From positions 22,364 through 86,363 of the forward strand of contig CAJTNK010000002.1 of NCBI GenBank assembly GCA_910577885.1: 64,000 nt of DNA, in the 5' to 3' direction. This document shows, piece by piece, positions 32,664 to 40,595 of this stretch. This stretch comes from an uncultured Rikenella sp. Lineage in GTDB: Bacteria; Bacteroidota; Bacteroidia; Bacteroidales; Rikenellaceae. The notes beneath the pieces are model-generated. The model was not told where the DNA came from. It searched no databases and saw only the letters and a list, made by a program, of their open reading frames with translations. Position 1 is the first letter of the stretch, and each line of letters starts with the position of its first letter. Both the position numbers and the translations under genes were made by a program.

Positions 32664-33574
32664 TGAAAATATTGTGCACACTTGAACCCCTTTCGTGGCT
32701 CAAAGTCGTTGAACTCAATCGAATTGAACAACCTTTTTTCGTTCACCCATTTCGCGAAATCGCGCTGGAATTGCGTCGGTTTGATATTGTGATCGAAATC
32801 TCGATACGGCTGCGCGAACGGCTCACATCCCGCGGCTCGAAGTTGTTCCACCCGGCGCATCGCGTCCGAAACATCCTTGACCAACACGTAGAACCACATT
32901 CGATAAGGTTGCACCCCGGCTGCCTTGAGGTTCTCAATAGCGCGCATGACCGGTTCTTCGTTCGTCGCGTGGTCATACGCCATGCGGATGTGTCGGATCC
33001 ATTTCACCCGCGCCAACAGCCGGGCGATGTCAGGACATTCGGCAATGATTCGGGCGTCCAATCCTTGGTTGAAGTCTACCCGAATACCGCGCCGGACGAT
33101 CTCTTCGATTTGCGACAGTCCGAAATCCGAAGCAAGCACGTTGTTATCAAGTAATATGGCCTGTTTGCGGTCTGCGATGAACTCCGACAACTCGGCGTGT
33201 GGGCGTATCGCACCCTCTTTCCGTGGAACCACGCACCACGGGCAGCGGTTCGGGCATCCGCGCGTCAGAAAGCCATACGCAGCCCGGAACTCCGGATACA
33301 ACGAGTAATCCGGGCAGGTGTGTTCGATCTCTTCCGGCAAGGTGGTTTCGTAATCCCGATACCCGGTTCCACCCTGGACAATCCGGTCGGCGGACACAAA
33401 GAAGGTGCGTTCGGTCGAGAAGGTGAATACTTTCGACTTGTACAACACGTCGTAATGTCCGAACTCCCGCGCCCACTCCACAGCATCTCCCTGCGCCTTG
33501 TGCCATGCCGACAACTTCATCAACGCAAGATTCGGGAAATGGTGTCCGTCTATGTCGATCAGTCCGATTCTCAT
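32660..33574 (-). CDS. Radical SAM protein
   Basis: A 304-residue protein. Residues 1-90 resemble a B12-binding-like Rossmann segment of radical SAM enzymes (MRIGLIDIDGHHFPNLALMK). The cluster motif follows as C107-x3-C111-x2-C114 in RGCPNRCPWCVVPRKEG, the classical 4Fe-4S/SAM site. A TIM-barrel pattern follows, with DNNVLASDFG and VDFNQGLDARI. The substrate is unknown. It lies directly after a C5-methyltransferase gene (4-bp overlap) and a helicase-methylase, so a role in nucleic acid modification is possible (inference). Radical SAM genes of this type occur in other Bacteroidota phages. Confidence 0.85.
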   Translation of the reverse strand: MRIGLIDIDGHHFPNLALMKLSAWHKAQGDAVEWAREFGHYDVLYKSKVFTFSTERTFFVSADRIVQGGTGYRDYETTLPEEIEHTCPDYSLYPEFRAAYGFLTRGCPNRCPWCVVPRKEGAIRPHAELSEFIADRKQAILLDNNVLASDFGLSQIEEIVRRGIRVDFNQGLDARIIAECPDIARLLARVKWIRHIRMAYDHATNEEPVMRAIENLKAAGVQPYRMWFYVLVKDVSDAMRRVEQLRAAGCEPFAQPYRDFDHNIKPTQFQRDFAKWVNEKRLFNSIEFNDFEPRKGFKCAQYFQ

Positions 33575-34854
33575 TTCCCATTACGCTCAAATAAATAATT
33601 CACATCTAACTCCCACAGATCGTTCCAACGCCACAAAATCCACTTGATAACCTCTACCGTCCAGCCGTTGCCCAGCAGGCGGTATATCTGCGAGTCGCTG
33701 ACCACCCATTCGTACCACGTCGGAATCGTCTGCAACCGGGCGCATTCGGTCGGTGTCAGGCGGCGGATGCTGCGATCTGTGAGTATTTTAGCTTGCAAAT
33801 TTCCGCCTGTGCCGGCATTTAATGTCGGACTCTTGCCGGCCGGGTCATAAATTCGATTTTGCTGTCGGGGCTGACCTCCAAACTCTCGACTGGGGTTCAG
33901 TTGGACGACCATCGGAATATGCCCGCCGCCCATACCTGCCGAAGCCAAAATCGGCGTACTTTTATTAACCGACACCGTGGCGTGTGCTTGGTTGGAACTT
34001 ACACAAAGCAGGTTGTTTCGTTCCCATCCATTCGCCGATAAGGTCGGAACCTTGCCCACACGCTCACCACCCTTATTATAGCCCCGCGGACGTTGTACAA
34101 TGAACGTTCCCGTCCAGCTGGCGACGCCTTTTGCGGTCAGACACACCGCCTTTTTGCTTCCGTCGTTCAAGTCCGTGTGTCTTCCAAGACGTTTCGGATC
34201 GGTGATATAGCGCGCCATCTTCTCGCTGACATTATATTTCTCCGGCACCTCCGTTTCAAGGATGTCCCGAAGAAACACCCCCCGGTCTTCCGGTTGCGGG
34301 ATATCGCTGTGCAGCTCTCCAAACAGACCTTCTCGTCGCGTCCGAATGTCTGTCCAGTACCATCTGTCGCGGTTCTGCGCGCTAACGAGCGACGAGTTGA
34401 TCCGGACGGGAAATACGCCGACGCGCTCCGAAATCACCCGCAGGTATTCCCGCTTCATATTGACGTTTTCGAGTAGGAAACGGACATCGGGGTTATGCTG
34501 CCGAACGTGGTTCAGAATATCAACGAAAACAAAAAACAACCGGCTGCGGGGATCGTCGAACGCCATCTGCTTGCCGGCGAAACTGAATCCCTGACAAGGC
34601 GATCCGGCCAACACGAGGTCGATTCCCGCCCAATCGACCTCCCAATCCCGCCACCGCTCCACGTCGCCGAGCTGCACGGTGTCCGGAAAATTGTGCTGCG
34701 TCTGTCGGATCGGATACTTGTCGATCTCGGCGGCGTAATAGATCTCCGGCTCCACACCGAGTTCCCGCAGGGCGATTTGTCCGCAGCTCATACCATCAAA
34801 TAGGCTTAAAATCCGCATTCTTTTGCAGTGTGGTTCGGGTGGCTTCATGGTCAT
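33571..34854 (-). CDS. DNA (cytosine-5-)-methyltransferase
   Basis: A 427-residue C5-MTase. Motif I is LSLFDGMSCGQIAL (17-30) and motif IV is GSPCQGFSFAG with catalytic C87. Motif VI is FLLENVNM and motif VIII is SAQNRDRWYW. A variable target-recognition region follows in the middle, and motif IX/X is in the C-terminus (LTPTECARLQTIP, YRLLGNGWTVEVI). I chose the ATG at 34854 because it overlaps the helicase-methylase stop as ATGA. It would protect phage DNA from host restriction. No partner endonuclease is seen. The recognition site cannot be read from the sequence. Confidence 0.93.
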   Translation of the reverse strand: MTMKPPEPHCKRMRILSLFDGMSCGQIALRELGVEPEIYYAAEIDKYPIRQTQHNFPDTVQLGDVERWRDWEVDWAGIDLVLAGSPCQGFSFAGKQMAFDDPRSRLFFVFVDILNHVRQHNPDVRFLLENVNMKREYLRVISERVGVFPVRINSSLVSAQNRDRWYWTDIRTRREGLFGELHSDIPQPEDRGVFLRDILETEVPEKYNVSEKMARYITDPKRLGRHTDLNDGSKKAVCLTAKGVASWTGTFIVQRPRGYNKGGERVGKVPTLSANGWERNNLLCVSSNQAHATVSVNKSTPILASAGMGGGHIPMVVQLNPSREFGGQPRQQNRIYDPAGKSPTLNAGTGGNLQAKILTDRSIRRLTPTECARLQTIPTWYEWVVSDSQIYRLLGNGWTVEVIKWILWRWNDLWELDVNYLFERNGK

Positions 34855-37349
34855 GCCGTTTGAATCATGTCGAAAAGCGTAGGAGCATTGCGGTTTTGTT
34901 CTGCCTCTCGGAGGTAAGCCAACGAATCCCGCCAATAATCCGGATTCAGCTCCGTAGAAAGACCGAAACGCCCCATCTTGACAGCCGTGTACGGTACCGT
35001 GCCGATCCCTCCGAACGGATCATAAACCACCTCGCCCGGATTGCTGTACCGATTGATGATCCGCTCCACGATGTCCAGCTGGAGCGGGCAGATGTGGTTT
35101 TGGAGCCTCTTTTGCTTCTGTCGGCTGTTGAGCGTCCGCATCCGGACGACATCGTCCCACACCCATTCCGACTTGCTGACCGGGTCCACTGCCATAAACG
35201 TCGCCGGCAACCGCCCTGCCGCATCCATCCGTTTGGCCAACTCCACGTGAGCCGCATAGTCGTACACCAGTTCCCAGGATTGGAGGCGAAAGAATCGGCG
35301 CGCCTTGTCCACGTCCATGGCCGCAAACTCATCCGCCGACAAGAGCCGGTTGCCCGAACTGTTCCAAAAGGCGTGCGCGTCGATCTGCCATTGCGCCCGT
35401 GTGTACTCCTCTTTCGACTTGCATACCGGAACATCCGCGTATGCTTTGCTCCCGTCCGTGGGCCGCTTGCGGAACAAAAGAATGTATTCCGGACACCCCA
35501 CCCCCATTTTTGAGCCGTCTTTGCACTGCTCCGACCATCCGAGGCGGTAAGTCTGGTTGTTCTCCCGCACCACGTCCGTAACTACCGTAATCATCCCCAC
35601 CATGTGAAACCCGTGTTTGAGGTAGTGCGAAATGCACTCCGAATGGAACGGGTCGATGGTCGGCATCCCGGTACCCGTGGCGTTGCCGAATAATACCCGG
35701 TCCTTGACATGGACCGCCGCGATCCGCCCCGGCTGGAGCACCCGCAACAGTTCCGGCGTCAGGTAATCCATCTGCTCGAAGAACTTGGCGTTGTTCTCGT
35801 TGTGGCCGAAGTCGTTGTAACTGGGCGTATATTCGTAATGGTTGCTGAACGGGATCGAAGTGTGGATCAGCGCGACCGAGTTGTCGGCCATCCGGGCCGT
35901 CTCGATCGTCGTGTCGTTGTGAATGGCCCGATAGTAGCGGCCGACCTCTTCCCGGCGTTCGACGCCGATAGAACGTTGCATTTTCTCGTAAATGTGAGTG
36001 GTGTTCAATCCGTTTTCCTGAATAATCCGCGTCATCTGCTCGACCAAATAGTCATGCTGTTTCCATTTCTTCTGCAAGGCTTTGAGGATTTCGCCCTCGC
36101 TTTCGGCATAGATGATGTGTATTTCGACCTCCTCGGTTTGCAGGAAACGATACACGCGGTGGACAGCCTGAATGAAATCGTTGAACTCGTAACCGATGCC
36201 CGTGAAGATCGCCTTATGGCAATGCCGCTGAAAGTTGCATCCCTGGCCGCTAATGCTGGGTTTGGTGGCCAAATATTTGATCCGTCCGTGCGAAAAATCG
36301 ACGATTCTCTGTTCTCGCTGTTCGAGGTCTTGCGAACCGTACACCTCCGTGATCTCCGGGATGGCCGCTTTGAGTGCATGGCGTTCCGCTTCGAGGTCGT
36401 GCCAGATTACGTAATGACTCTCCGGATCGGCCTCGATGATCTCCCGGGTCTTGGCGATCCGGGCCGCCATGCTGTCGCGCTTCTCGCGGGCCGCCTCTTT
36501 GAGGCCCAACGCCGCATCGCGGAACAGCTGGCTTTGGCCGAACTTGTCCACCAATCCCGCATCGTGCTCGACCGCTACTTCATGGTAGATTACCCGCATC
36601 TCCGGCAGGTCATACCCTGCGTCGTCGAAACCCAGGTCGGACGGCTTGGTGATGAACAGAGCCCACGACGACAGCCACAACCAAAATTCACGCTCCTTGT
36701 GCGGATAGAGGGTCAGGTTGTTGGCCTTGGTGCTGTCGCGTTGGAAAAAGCGCGTCAGAGCCTGGCCGGTGTCCATGATACCGAGGAAACCGGCATAATG
36801 GATCAGCTCTTTGTACTTGTTTGGCGACGGGGTGGCCGTGCAGACGAACCGGTATTTGACATCGCGGAACTTCGACAGGAAAGTTTGGTAGGTCTTCGAG
36901 CCGAACGACCGCAATATCGATGCTTCGTCCAGGCAAACGACCGTATAGTCGTTCGGGTTTATATCCCCGTCCCGCATCCGCTCGTAATTGGTAATCTGTA
37001 CGGTGGCGGTGCTGGCCAGCGATTCGGCCCGCGTGCGGACGTACTCGACCGTCAGCCCAAGCAGATTCCGGGCGTCCTGCGTAAACTCCTGCTTGACACC
37101 GAGCGGGCAGACGATCAGCGCGCGCCCTCCCTCCCGGGCGGTAATGATTCGGCATATCTCCAGCTGCTGGAGCGTCTTGCCAAGTCCGAAGCTCTCGAAC
37201 AAGGCGCGGCAACCGCCGCGAACGGCCCATTTGACCGCTTCGCGCTGGTGCGGTTTGAGGATCGGGGATAATTCTCTCTCCTCAACTTCAAATCCGCTCT
37301 GTACGGCCAAATTGATCTTGCTGTTCAAAAAATCCGAATAGTTTTTCAT
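34851..37349 (-). CDS. SNF2-type helicase fused to a DNA methylase
   Basis: An 832-residue protein. Residues 30-430 are a superfamily 2 helicase with Walker A GLGKT (55-59), DEAS box (141-144), TATPSPN (171-177) and a C-terminal half with QAVHRVYRFLQ. Residues about 460-830 hold a methylase of the permuted beta type: catalytic-like TSIPF (497-501) comes first and the SAM motif DPFGGIGT (777-784) last. TSIPF differs from the usual TSPPY. The fusion is a type also known from other tailed phages and may methylate while translocating along DNA. It is the first of three adjacent enzymes (with C5-MTase and radical SAM). Confidence 0.88.
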   Translation of the reverse strand: MKNYSDFLNSKINLAVQSGFEVEERELSPILKPHQREAVKWAVRGGCRALFESFGLGKTLQQLEICRIITAREGGRALIVCPLGVKQEFTQDARNLLGLTVEYVRTRAESLASTATVQITNYERMRDGDINPNDYTVVCLDEASILRSFGSKTYQTFLSKFRDVKYRFVCTATPSPNKYKELIHYAGFLGIMDTGQALTRFFQRDSTKANNLTLYPHKEREFWLWLSSWALFITKPSDLGFDDAGYDLPEMRVIYHEVAVEHDAGLVDKFGQSQLFRDAALGLKEAAREKRDSMAARIAKTREIIEADPESHYVIWHDLEAERHALKAAIPEITEVYGSQDLEQREQRIVDFSHGRIKYLATKPSISGQGCNFQRHCHKAIFTGIGYEFNDFIQAVHRVYRFLQTEEVEIHIIYAESEGEILKALQKKWKQHDYLVEQMTRIIQENGLNTTHIYEKMQRSIGVERREEVGRYYRAIHNDTTIETARMADNSVALIHTSIPFSNHYEYTPSYNDFGHNENNAKFFEQMDYLTPELLRVLQPGRIAAVHVKDRVLFGNATGTGMPTIDPFHSECISHYLKHGFHMVGMITVVTDVVRENNQTYRLGWSEQCKDGSKMGVGCPEYILLFRKRPTDGSKAYADVPVCKSKEEYTRAQWQIDAHAFWNSSGNRLLSADEFAAMDVDKARRFFRLQSWELVYDYAAHVELAKRMDAAGRLPATFMAVDPVSKSEWVWDDVVRMRTLNSRQKQKRLQNHICPLQLDIVERIINRYSNPGEVVYDPFGGIGTVPYTAVKMGRFGLSTELNPDYWRDSLAYLREAEQNRNAPTLFDMIQTA

Positions 37350-37353
37350 AGTC

Positions 37354-37779
37354 TCAACGTTTTTCGTCTATCAATCGCCCGACAAGGGCACTGCATTCGT
37401 CCGGGTTTCGCGGCAGCTCGATTCGGGTTGTCATGCCCGCTTCGGCGAATTGCCGTTTTAAGAGTTTGATGCGTAACGTACCTTGTTGCGTCTTGTGGCC
37501 TTTGGTGTCGATCACCATGTCGTGATCTGGCAACCAAAAGTCTGTGGTGTATGTTATGGGTCGTACCGTTTCGCCATTGTACCGGAATCCCTCTCGCAAG
37601 ACGTACCGTTTCTGAAACTCGAAACCGATTCCGTGCAAGGTCAGCAGGTCATACATGAAGCGTTCGACCTTGCTGGCGAAAACAACCCCGTCCCGCTCGA
37701 TTCGGGTGGCATTCCGGACCTTCCGATTGCCGTTCGGACTTCCGCTTGACCACATCGCCCGAAGCTCCTCAACAGTCAT
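37354..37779 (-). CDS. DUF1064 family protein, PD-(D/E)XK-like nuclease
   Basis: A 141-residue protein. After FASKVERFMYDLLTLHG it has YTTDFWLPDHDMVIDTKGH, where D, D and K-G form the core of the PD-(D/E)xK nuclease fold, as in DUF1064 proteins of phages (predicted Holliday-junction-type or nicking nucleases). I chose the ATG at 37779; the longer 37827 form overlaps the neighbouring gene. It lies between replication and modification genes, so a recombination or replication role is likely. Confidence 0.8.
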   Translation of the reverse strand: MTVEELRAMWSSGSPNGNRKVRNATRIERDGVVFASKVERFMYDLLTLHGIGFEFQKRYVLREGFRYNGETVRPITYTTDFWLPDHDMVIDTKGHKTQQGTLRIKLLKRQFAEAGMTTRIELPRNPDECSALVGRLIDEKR

Positions 37780-38023
37780 CGTTTGGCTCTCCTTCCGGTT
37801 GCTCCTCTTCATCTTCGATCGGTTCAAAAGACATGTCCGTTGCCGTACGGTGCGAGACTATCGCCCCTTCCTCTTCGAGTGTCGCCAATTGCTCGTTGAT
37901 GCCTCCGGTTCCTCCGGCTGCCACATATTCCTGCCATATTTCCCGCCACAGGGCGAAAACCGGATCTTGTCGGGCTTCCCGCTTGCGGGCGACGATGCGG
38001 CGGATGATGTCGAGTATTTCCAT
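37769..38023 (-). CDS. Hypothetical phage protein, 84 aa
   Basis: An acidic small protein: a basic helix at the start (MEILDIIRRIVARKREARQD), an FALWREIWQEYVAAGG segment, and a C-terminus rich in E and D. The start at 38023 follows the upstream stop (38028) by a few bases; MRNAMEIL at 38035 is an alternative. It overlaps the DUF1064 gene by 11 bp. Position suggests a replication accessory protein. Confidence 0.6.
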   Translation of the reverse strand: MEILDIIRRIVARKREARQDPVFALWREIWQEYVAAGGTGGINEQLATLEEEGAIVSHRTATDMSFEPIEDEEEQPEGEPNDDC

Positions 38024-38027
38024 GGCA

Positions 38028-38912
38028 TTACGCATTGGGGGAGATGTCTTGTCGACGGGTGAATAGCTTTTTGCCGTTCGGGGTCGTCGCCACCGGTCCG
38101 AAATCGTCCATCGAATACCGCCCCGTGGATACCAGGTCGCAAACCTCGCTGTACGTGTACTGCTTCCCCGCTGCGGCCTCTTTGCGCTCACGTAGAATCG
38201 CATCCCGACCGGCAAAGGCAACGAAGGTGGAGTAAGCCGACTTGTTCTTGGTCGCCCCCTTGTTGTCCATGGCCATCACAATCCGCCGTATATCCTCGTC
38301 GGCGTATTTCCCAGCCAGCCATTCGGCCTGCTGCTCGGTCAGCGGGTCGGCCATGCGCTGCACGGTCGGATAGTTCGCTTCGATCCAGCTCAAAATTTCC
38401 GTCGCGCGCGATTTTTTCTTACGTTCTGTGGAAAAATCTGTGTGTGTGATATTCTTACATTCTATATTCTTTTCATTCTTACATTCTTGTATAGTGGTCA
38501 CTTGCCGGTCAGTCGTTGTGCGCTCGATGGTCGGTCGTTGGTCATCGGTTGGGCGACGGTTGGCCGTTGGCTGGTCATTCGGCTGGTCGGCTCCTTGGTA
38601 GATCGCCCAGTTACAGACTGAAATTAAGGTGCTTGTGTTGGTCGGTCGTTGTTCGATCTGTTGTTCACTCTCAAAGAGTTTCAGAATCCGGCGCACCTTA
38701 CTTTCGTCTATGCGGAACATTTCGGCGATTTTCCGCCGCCCAGTAATCAGCTGCCCCGGTTGCAGGGTAATTCGCTTGCCGTTGAACATGGCATCCGTGG
38801 GCGTATGCGCGGCGTTATGCAGCAGATAGCCCCATACGGCGTAATGGTCCGCATCTTTGCAGACTATCGGATTATCGAGTATTGCCCTGTATGATTTGAT
38901 CCAACCTTCCAT
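38028..38912 (-). CDS. Phage replication initiator-like protein
   Basis: A 294-residue protein. The N-terminal 100 residues contain a winged helix (ITGRRKIAEMFRIDESKVRR) as in replisome organizers and DnaD/lambda-O-like initiators. Residues 108-165 are a low-complexity linker rich in Q, P, T, R and N. The C-terminal part (about 170-260) is helical with RATEILSWIEANYPTVQRM. The DNA encoding the linker is repeat-rich and flanked by an A/T-rich segment, a layout like the lambda O gene with its internal origin (see 38405-38651). No helicase loader is seen next to it. Confidence 0.75.
   Translation of the reverse strand: MEGWIKSYRAILDNPIVCKDADHYAVWGYLLHNAAHTPTDAMFNGKRITLQPGQLITGRRKIAEMFRIDESKVRRILKLFESEQQIEQRPTNTSTLISVCNWAIYQGADQPNDQPTANRRPTDDQRPTIERTTTDRQVTTIQECKNEKNIECKNITHTDFSTERKKKSRATEILSWIEANYPTVQRMADPLTEQQAEWLAGKYADEDIRRIVMAMDNKGATKNKSAYSTFVAFAGRDAILRERKEAAAGKQYTYSEVCDLVSTGRYSMDDFGPVATTPNGKKLFTRRQDISPNA
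38405..38651. other. Putative phage replication origin within the initiator gene
   Basis: A 90-bp A/T-rich stretch (about 38405-38495) contains a 13-bp direct repeat ATTCTTACATTCT (38451-38463 and 38475-38487, 24-bp period). It is followed by a dense cluster of short GGTC/GGTTGG repeats (38511-38590); TGGTCGGTCGTTG occurs at 38528-38540 and again at 38638-38650. An A/T-rich unwinding element beside iterons inside the initiator gene is the structure of lambda ori. The assignment is inference. Confidence 0.5.
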
Positions 38913-38923
38913 CGTTTGTTCGT

Positions 38924-39235
38924 TTATTGGGCCGGTTCGTTTTTGGCATTCAAAATCCGGTCGATGTCCGATTTTCGGTACCGACGTTGCCCGCCGATCT
39001 CGATGACTTTCAAGTAGCCGTTTTTATCCCACCGCCAAAGCGTGCTGCGATTCACCGACAGCTTTTCCGCCACGTATTCGATTGTGTACAGCGTTTCCGT
39101 CTTTCCGTCGGCGATTTCCCGCTCGATTTGGAGGCGTGTGGCATCGGCGACGCTTTGGGCGAACTCTTTCAAATCCGCCGGCGAAATCGCCAGGGTGATG
39201 TTGGCCCCGCCGTTTATCAATTCTTCGATTTTCAT
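38924..39235 (-). CDS. Helix-turn-helix protein (excisionase/MerR-like)
   Basis: A 103-residue protein with a C-terminal HTH_17-type domain (IEYVAEKLSVNRSTLWRWDK, then GQRRYRKSDIDRIL). The N-terminal half is a helix. Such proteins act as excisionases or early regulators in Bacteroidota elements. It is the second gene of the early operon, so a role in induction is likely. It could bind near the attachment site, but no site is obvious. Confidence 0.8.
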   Translation of the reverse strand: MKIEELINGGANITLAISPADLKEFAQSVADATRLQIEREIADGKTETLYTIEYVAEKLSVNRSTLWRWDKNGYLKVIEIGGQRRYRKSDIDRILNAKNEPAQ

Positions 39236-39246
39236 AGCTGCCCTGT

Positions 39247-39453
39247 TTATGAATCGCGCATTACTTTGATACTGTCGGCCCTCAGGGTCGCGGCGACGAC
39301 CAACCGAACTTTCTTGCGCTGCGAGTACCGAGACGCCGCCGACCGCACGTTCGATTCGGTGGCATCCGAAAGCCGGATTTCAACCGTATCGCCGGCCTTT
39401 TTGAGGTTGTCGAACGTGGCGATCAGATCGACTCTTTTTACAATTTCTACCAT
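39247..39453 (-). CDS. Hypothetical early phage protein, 68 aa
   Basis: A basic, soluble protein (VRSAASRYSQRKKVRLVVAA) with a mixed helix/strand pattern, first in the leftward early operon. It could be a small DNA- or RNA-binding regulator; no family is recognised. The divergent spacer 39454-39565 separates it from the rightward membrane protein gene and should hold the early promoter, although I see no consensus element on the minus strand. Confidence 0.6.
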   Translation of the reverse strand: MVEIVKRVDLIATFDNLKKAGDTVEIRLSDATESNVRSAASRYSQRKKVRLVVAATLRADSIKVMRDS

Positions 39454-39507
39454 GTGCGTTTTTTGAATTATCGTTCCCGCCCCGGTCTCGCTCCGGGTTG
39501 CCAGTCG

Positions 39508-39538
39508 TTAGCTGCCTACGGGAAAACACTTAACTTTG
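39508..39538 (+). promoter_or_regulatory. Promoter of the 39566 gene
   Basis: TAACTTTG at 39531-39538 matches TAnnTTTG, with TTAG at 39508-39511 (19-bp spacer) as a weak -33 element. The half-sites AACACTT (39525-39531) and AAGTGTT (about 39558-39564) form an inverted repeat around the start region and could be an operator. Confidence 0.65.
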
Positions 39539-39565
39539 AGGTGTCCAATCTTAAAATCAAGTGTT

Positions 39566-40000
39566 ATGAATACTCAACAAACCACTGATCCTGTTGATCG
39601 CATTTCAGATTATTGTCGGGATCATCTAAATAAACTCGAACGGGTTTTTCAAAATCTTCTAATCGTATCGACAAGTATCCTTGGAATACTGGTTGCCCTT
39701 CCTGTAAACATTTCCACCTTACCCACTCTCCGAGTTCTGTATCTTGTCGCTCTAATTCTATTGTGCATTTCCTGTCTGTTAAATGCGATTCAACTATACG
39801 CACTATCCAATCATTCGCTGAAAATGGCGCAGGTGTTAGTAAAACAAATCCGCCAGGTCTTAAACGGCTCTTCCGTTCACTGTACCATTTATCTACCCGT
39901 TCCCAAATGGATTGTAGTTTTTCAAAAAATCGTCTTGCTATGCTTTCCCGTTTCACTTGTTTTGTTGGCATCGTATTCGATTCTTAAAGCCTATTTATAG
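39566..40000 (+). CDS. Small membrane protein, lysogenic region
   Basis: A 144-residue protein. It has a soluble N-terminal helix (NTQQTTDPVDRISDYCRDHL) and three or four hydrophobic segments (about 25-42, 52-75 and a C-terminal pair 112-140). It is preceded by a good promoter and lies next to the repressor gene, the place where phages carry superinfection exclusion or lysogenic conversion proteins. I chose the ATG at 39566, since 39536 lies within the promoter. An antisense open frame (39564-39971, 135 aa) covers the same DNA; I consider it a shadow. Confidence 0.65.
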   Translation: MNTQQTTDPVDRISDYCRDHLNKLERVFQNLLIVSTSILGILVALPVNISTLPTLRVLYLVALILLCISCLLNAIQLYALSNHSLKMAQVLVKQIRQVLNGSSVHCTIYLPVPKWIVVFQKIVLLCFPVSLVLLASYSILKAYL

Positions 40001-40022
40001 TTATCGCGCTCCGTTAATTTGT

Positions 40023-40131
40023 TATCTTTGTTAATCGCTTTCTGTTGTAACGCCGTTATAACCGTGTTGCAAGGGCAAAGATTGCGAATATCATCGCAAT
40101 AAACAAATAATTCACTAAGATTTTCGCAATG
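40023..40131 (+). promoter_or_regulatory. Repressor promoter and operators
   Basis: TATCTTTG at 40023-40030 is a TAnnTTTG element. Downstream, ATTGCGA (40081-40087) and TCGCAAT (40094-40100) form a perfect inverted repeat, and a third half-site TCGCAAT (40124-40130) overlaps the start codon of the repressor. This arrangement suggests autoregulation by the repressor. Confidence 0.65.
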
Positions 40132-40509
40132 ACAAAGCAAAGAATTTTACAATACATTGAATTTAAAGGGATTAGTAAGACTATTTTTTTTCAATCAACG
40201 GATATAAAACGGGGGTTGTTAGATGCAGACAAGATGAATGCAACTGTTTCCGATGTTGTTCTTGCGAAAATTTTAGCTGTTTATCCCGATCTGAATATCG
40301 AATGGCTTATTACCGGGAAAGGGGAGATGTTGAAAGAAGATAGTTTGAGTATTGCAAAAAATGACGTAAAATTGTGGACGGTGATCGAGTCGCAACAGCG
40401 CACGATCGAGCAGAATGCCAATACGATTGCTGCATTGACTCAACAATTGGCGCAAAAGGGGGATGTGGCGGGTGTGCCGGGTGTTGCACCGACGGCGGCA
40501 CGCGGATAG
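40129..40509 (+). CDS. XRE-type phage repressor
   Basis: A 126-residue protein with an N-terminal helix-turn-helix of the Bacteroidota repressor type. It ends with YPDLNIEWLITGKGEML, typical of CI-like DNA-binding domains of this phylum. It continues into a coiled coil (ESQQRTIEQNANTIAALTQQ) that would mediate dimerisation and into a G/V/A-rich tail. No peptidase domain is seen, so induction may depend on an antirepressor or on another protein. Operators lie directly upstream. Confidence 0.85.
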   Translation: MTKQRILQYIEFKGISKTIFFQSTDIKRGLLDADKMNATVSDVVLAKILAVYPDLNIEWLITGKGEMLKEDSLSIAKNDVKLWTVIESQQRTIEQNANTIAALTQQLAQKGDVAGVPGVAPTAARG

Positions 40510-40595
40510 CCTCGGCACCTCAACGGCATGCCGCATTTCGGACATTCAAGAAAAGCGCGCTTTAACAATTAGAAATATCTACTAAAATTTTTCAC

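Noticed and set aside
35709..37271. Plus-strand open frame of 520 codons opposite the helicase-methylase gene
   Set aside because: Antisense to a protein with clear helicase motifs; composition rich in R, H, D and V and no domain pattern.
9784..39453. Mu-like transposable phage
   Set aside because: Tail and Gp37-like genes resemble Mu, but no transposase, MuB or terminal 5-bp duplication is seen, while a tyrosine integrase and tRNA attachment site are present.
39564..39971. Minus-strand open frame of 135 codons opposite the small membrane protein gene
   Set aside because: The plus-strand gene has a consensus promoter, a clear start and a membrane topology. The minus frame has no promoter and would share nearly all of its length. 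Some doubt remains because its sequence is not obviously random.
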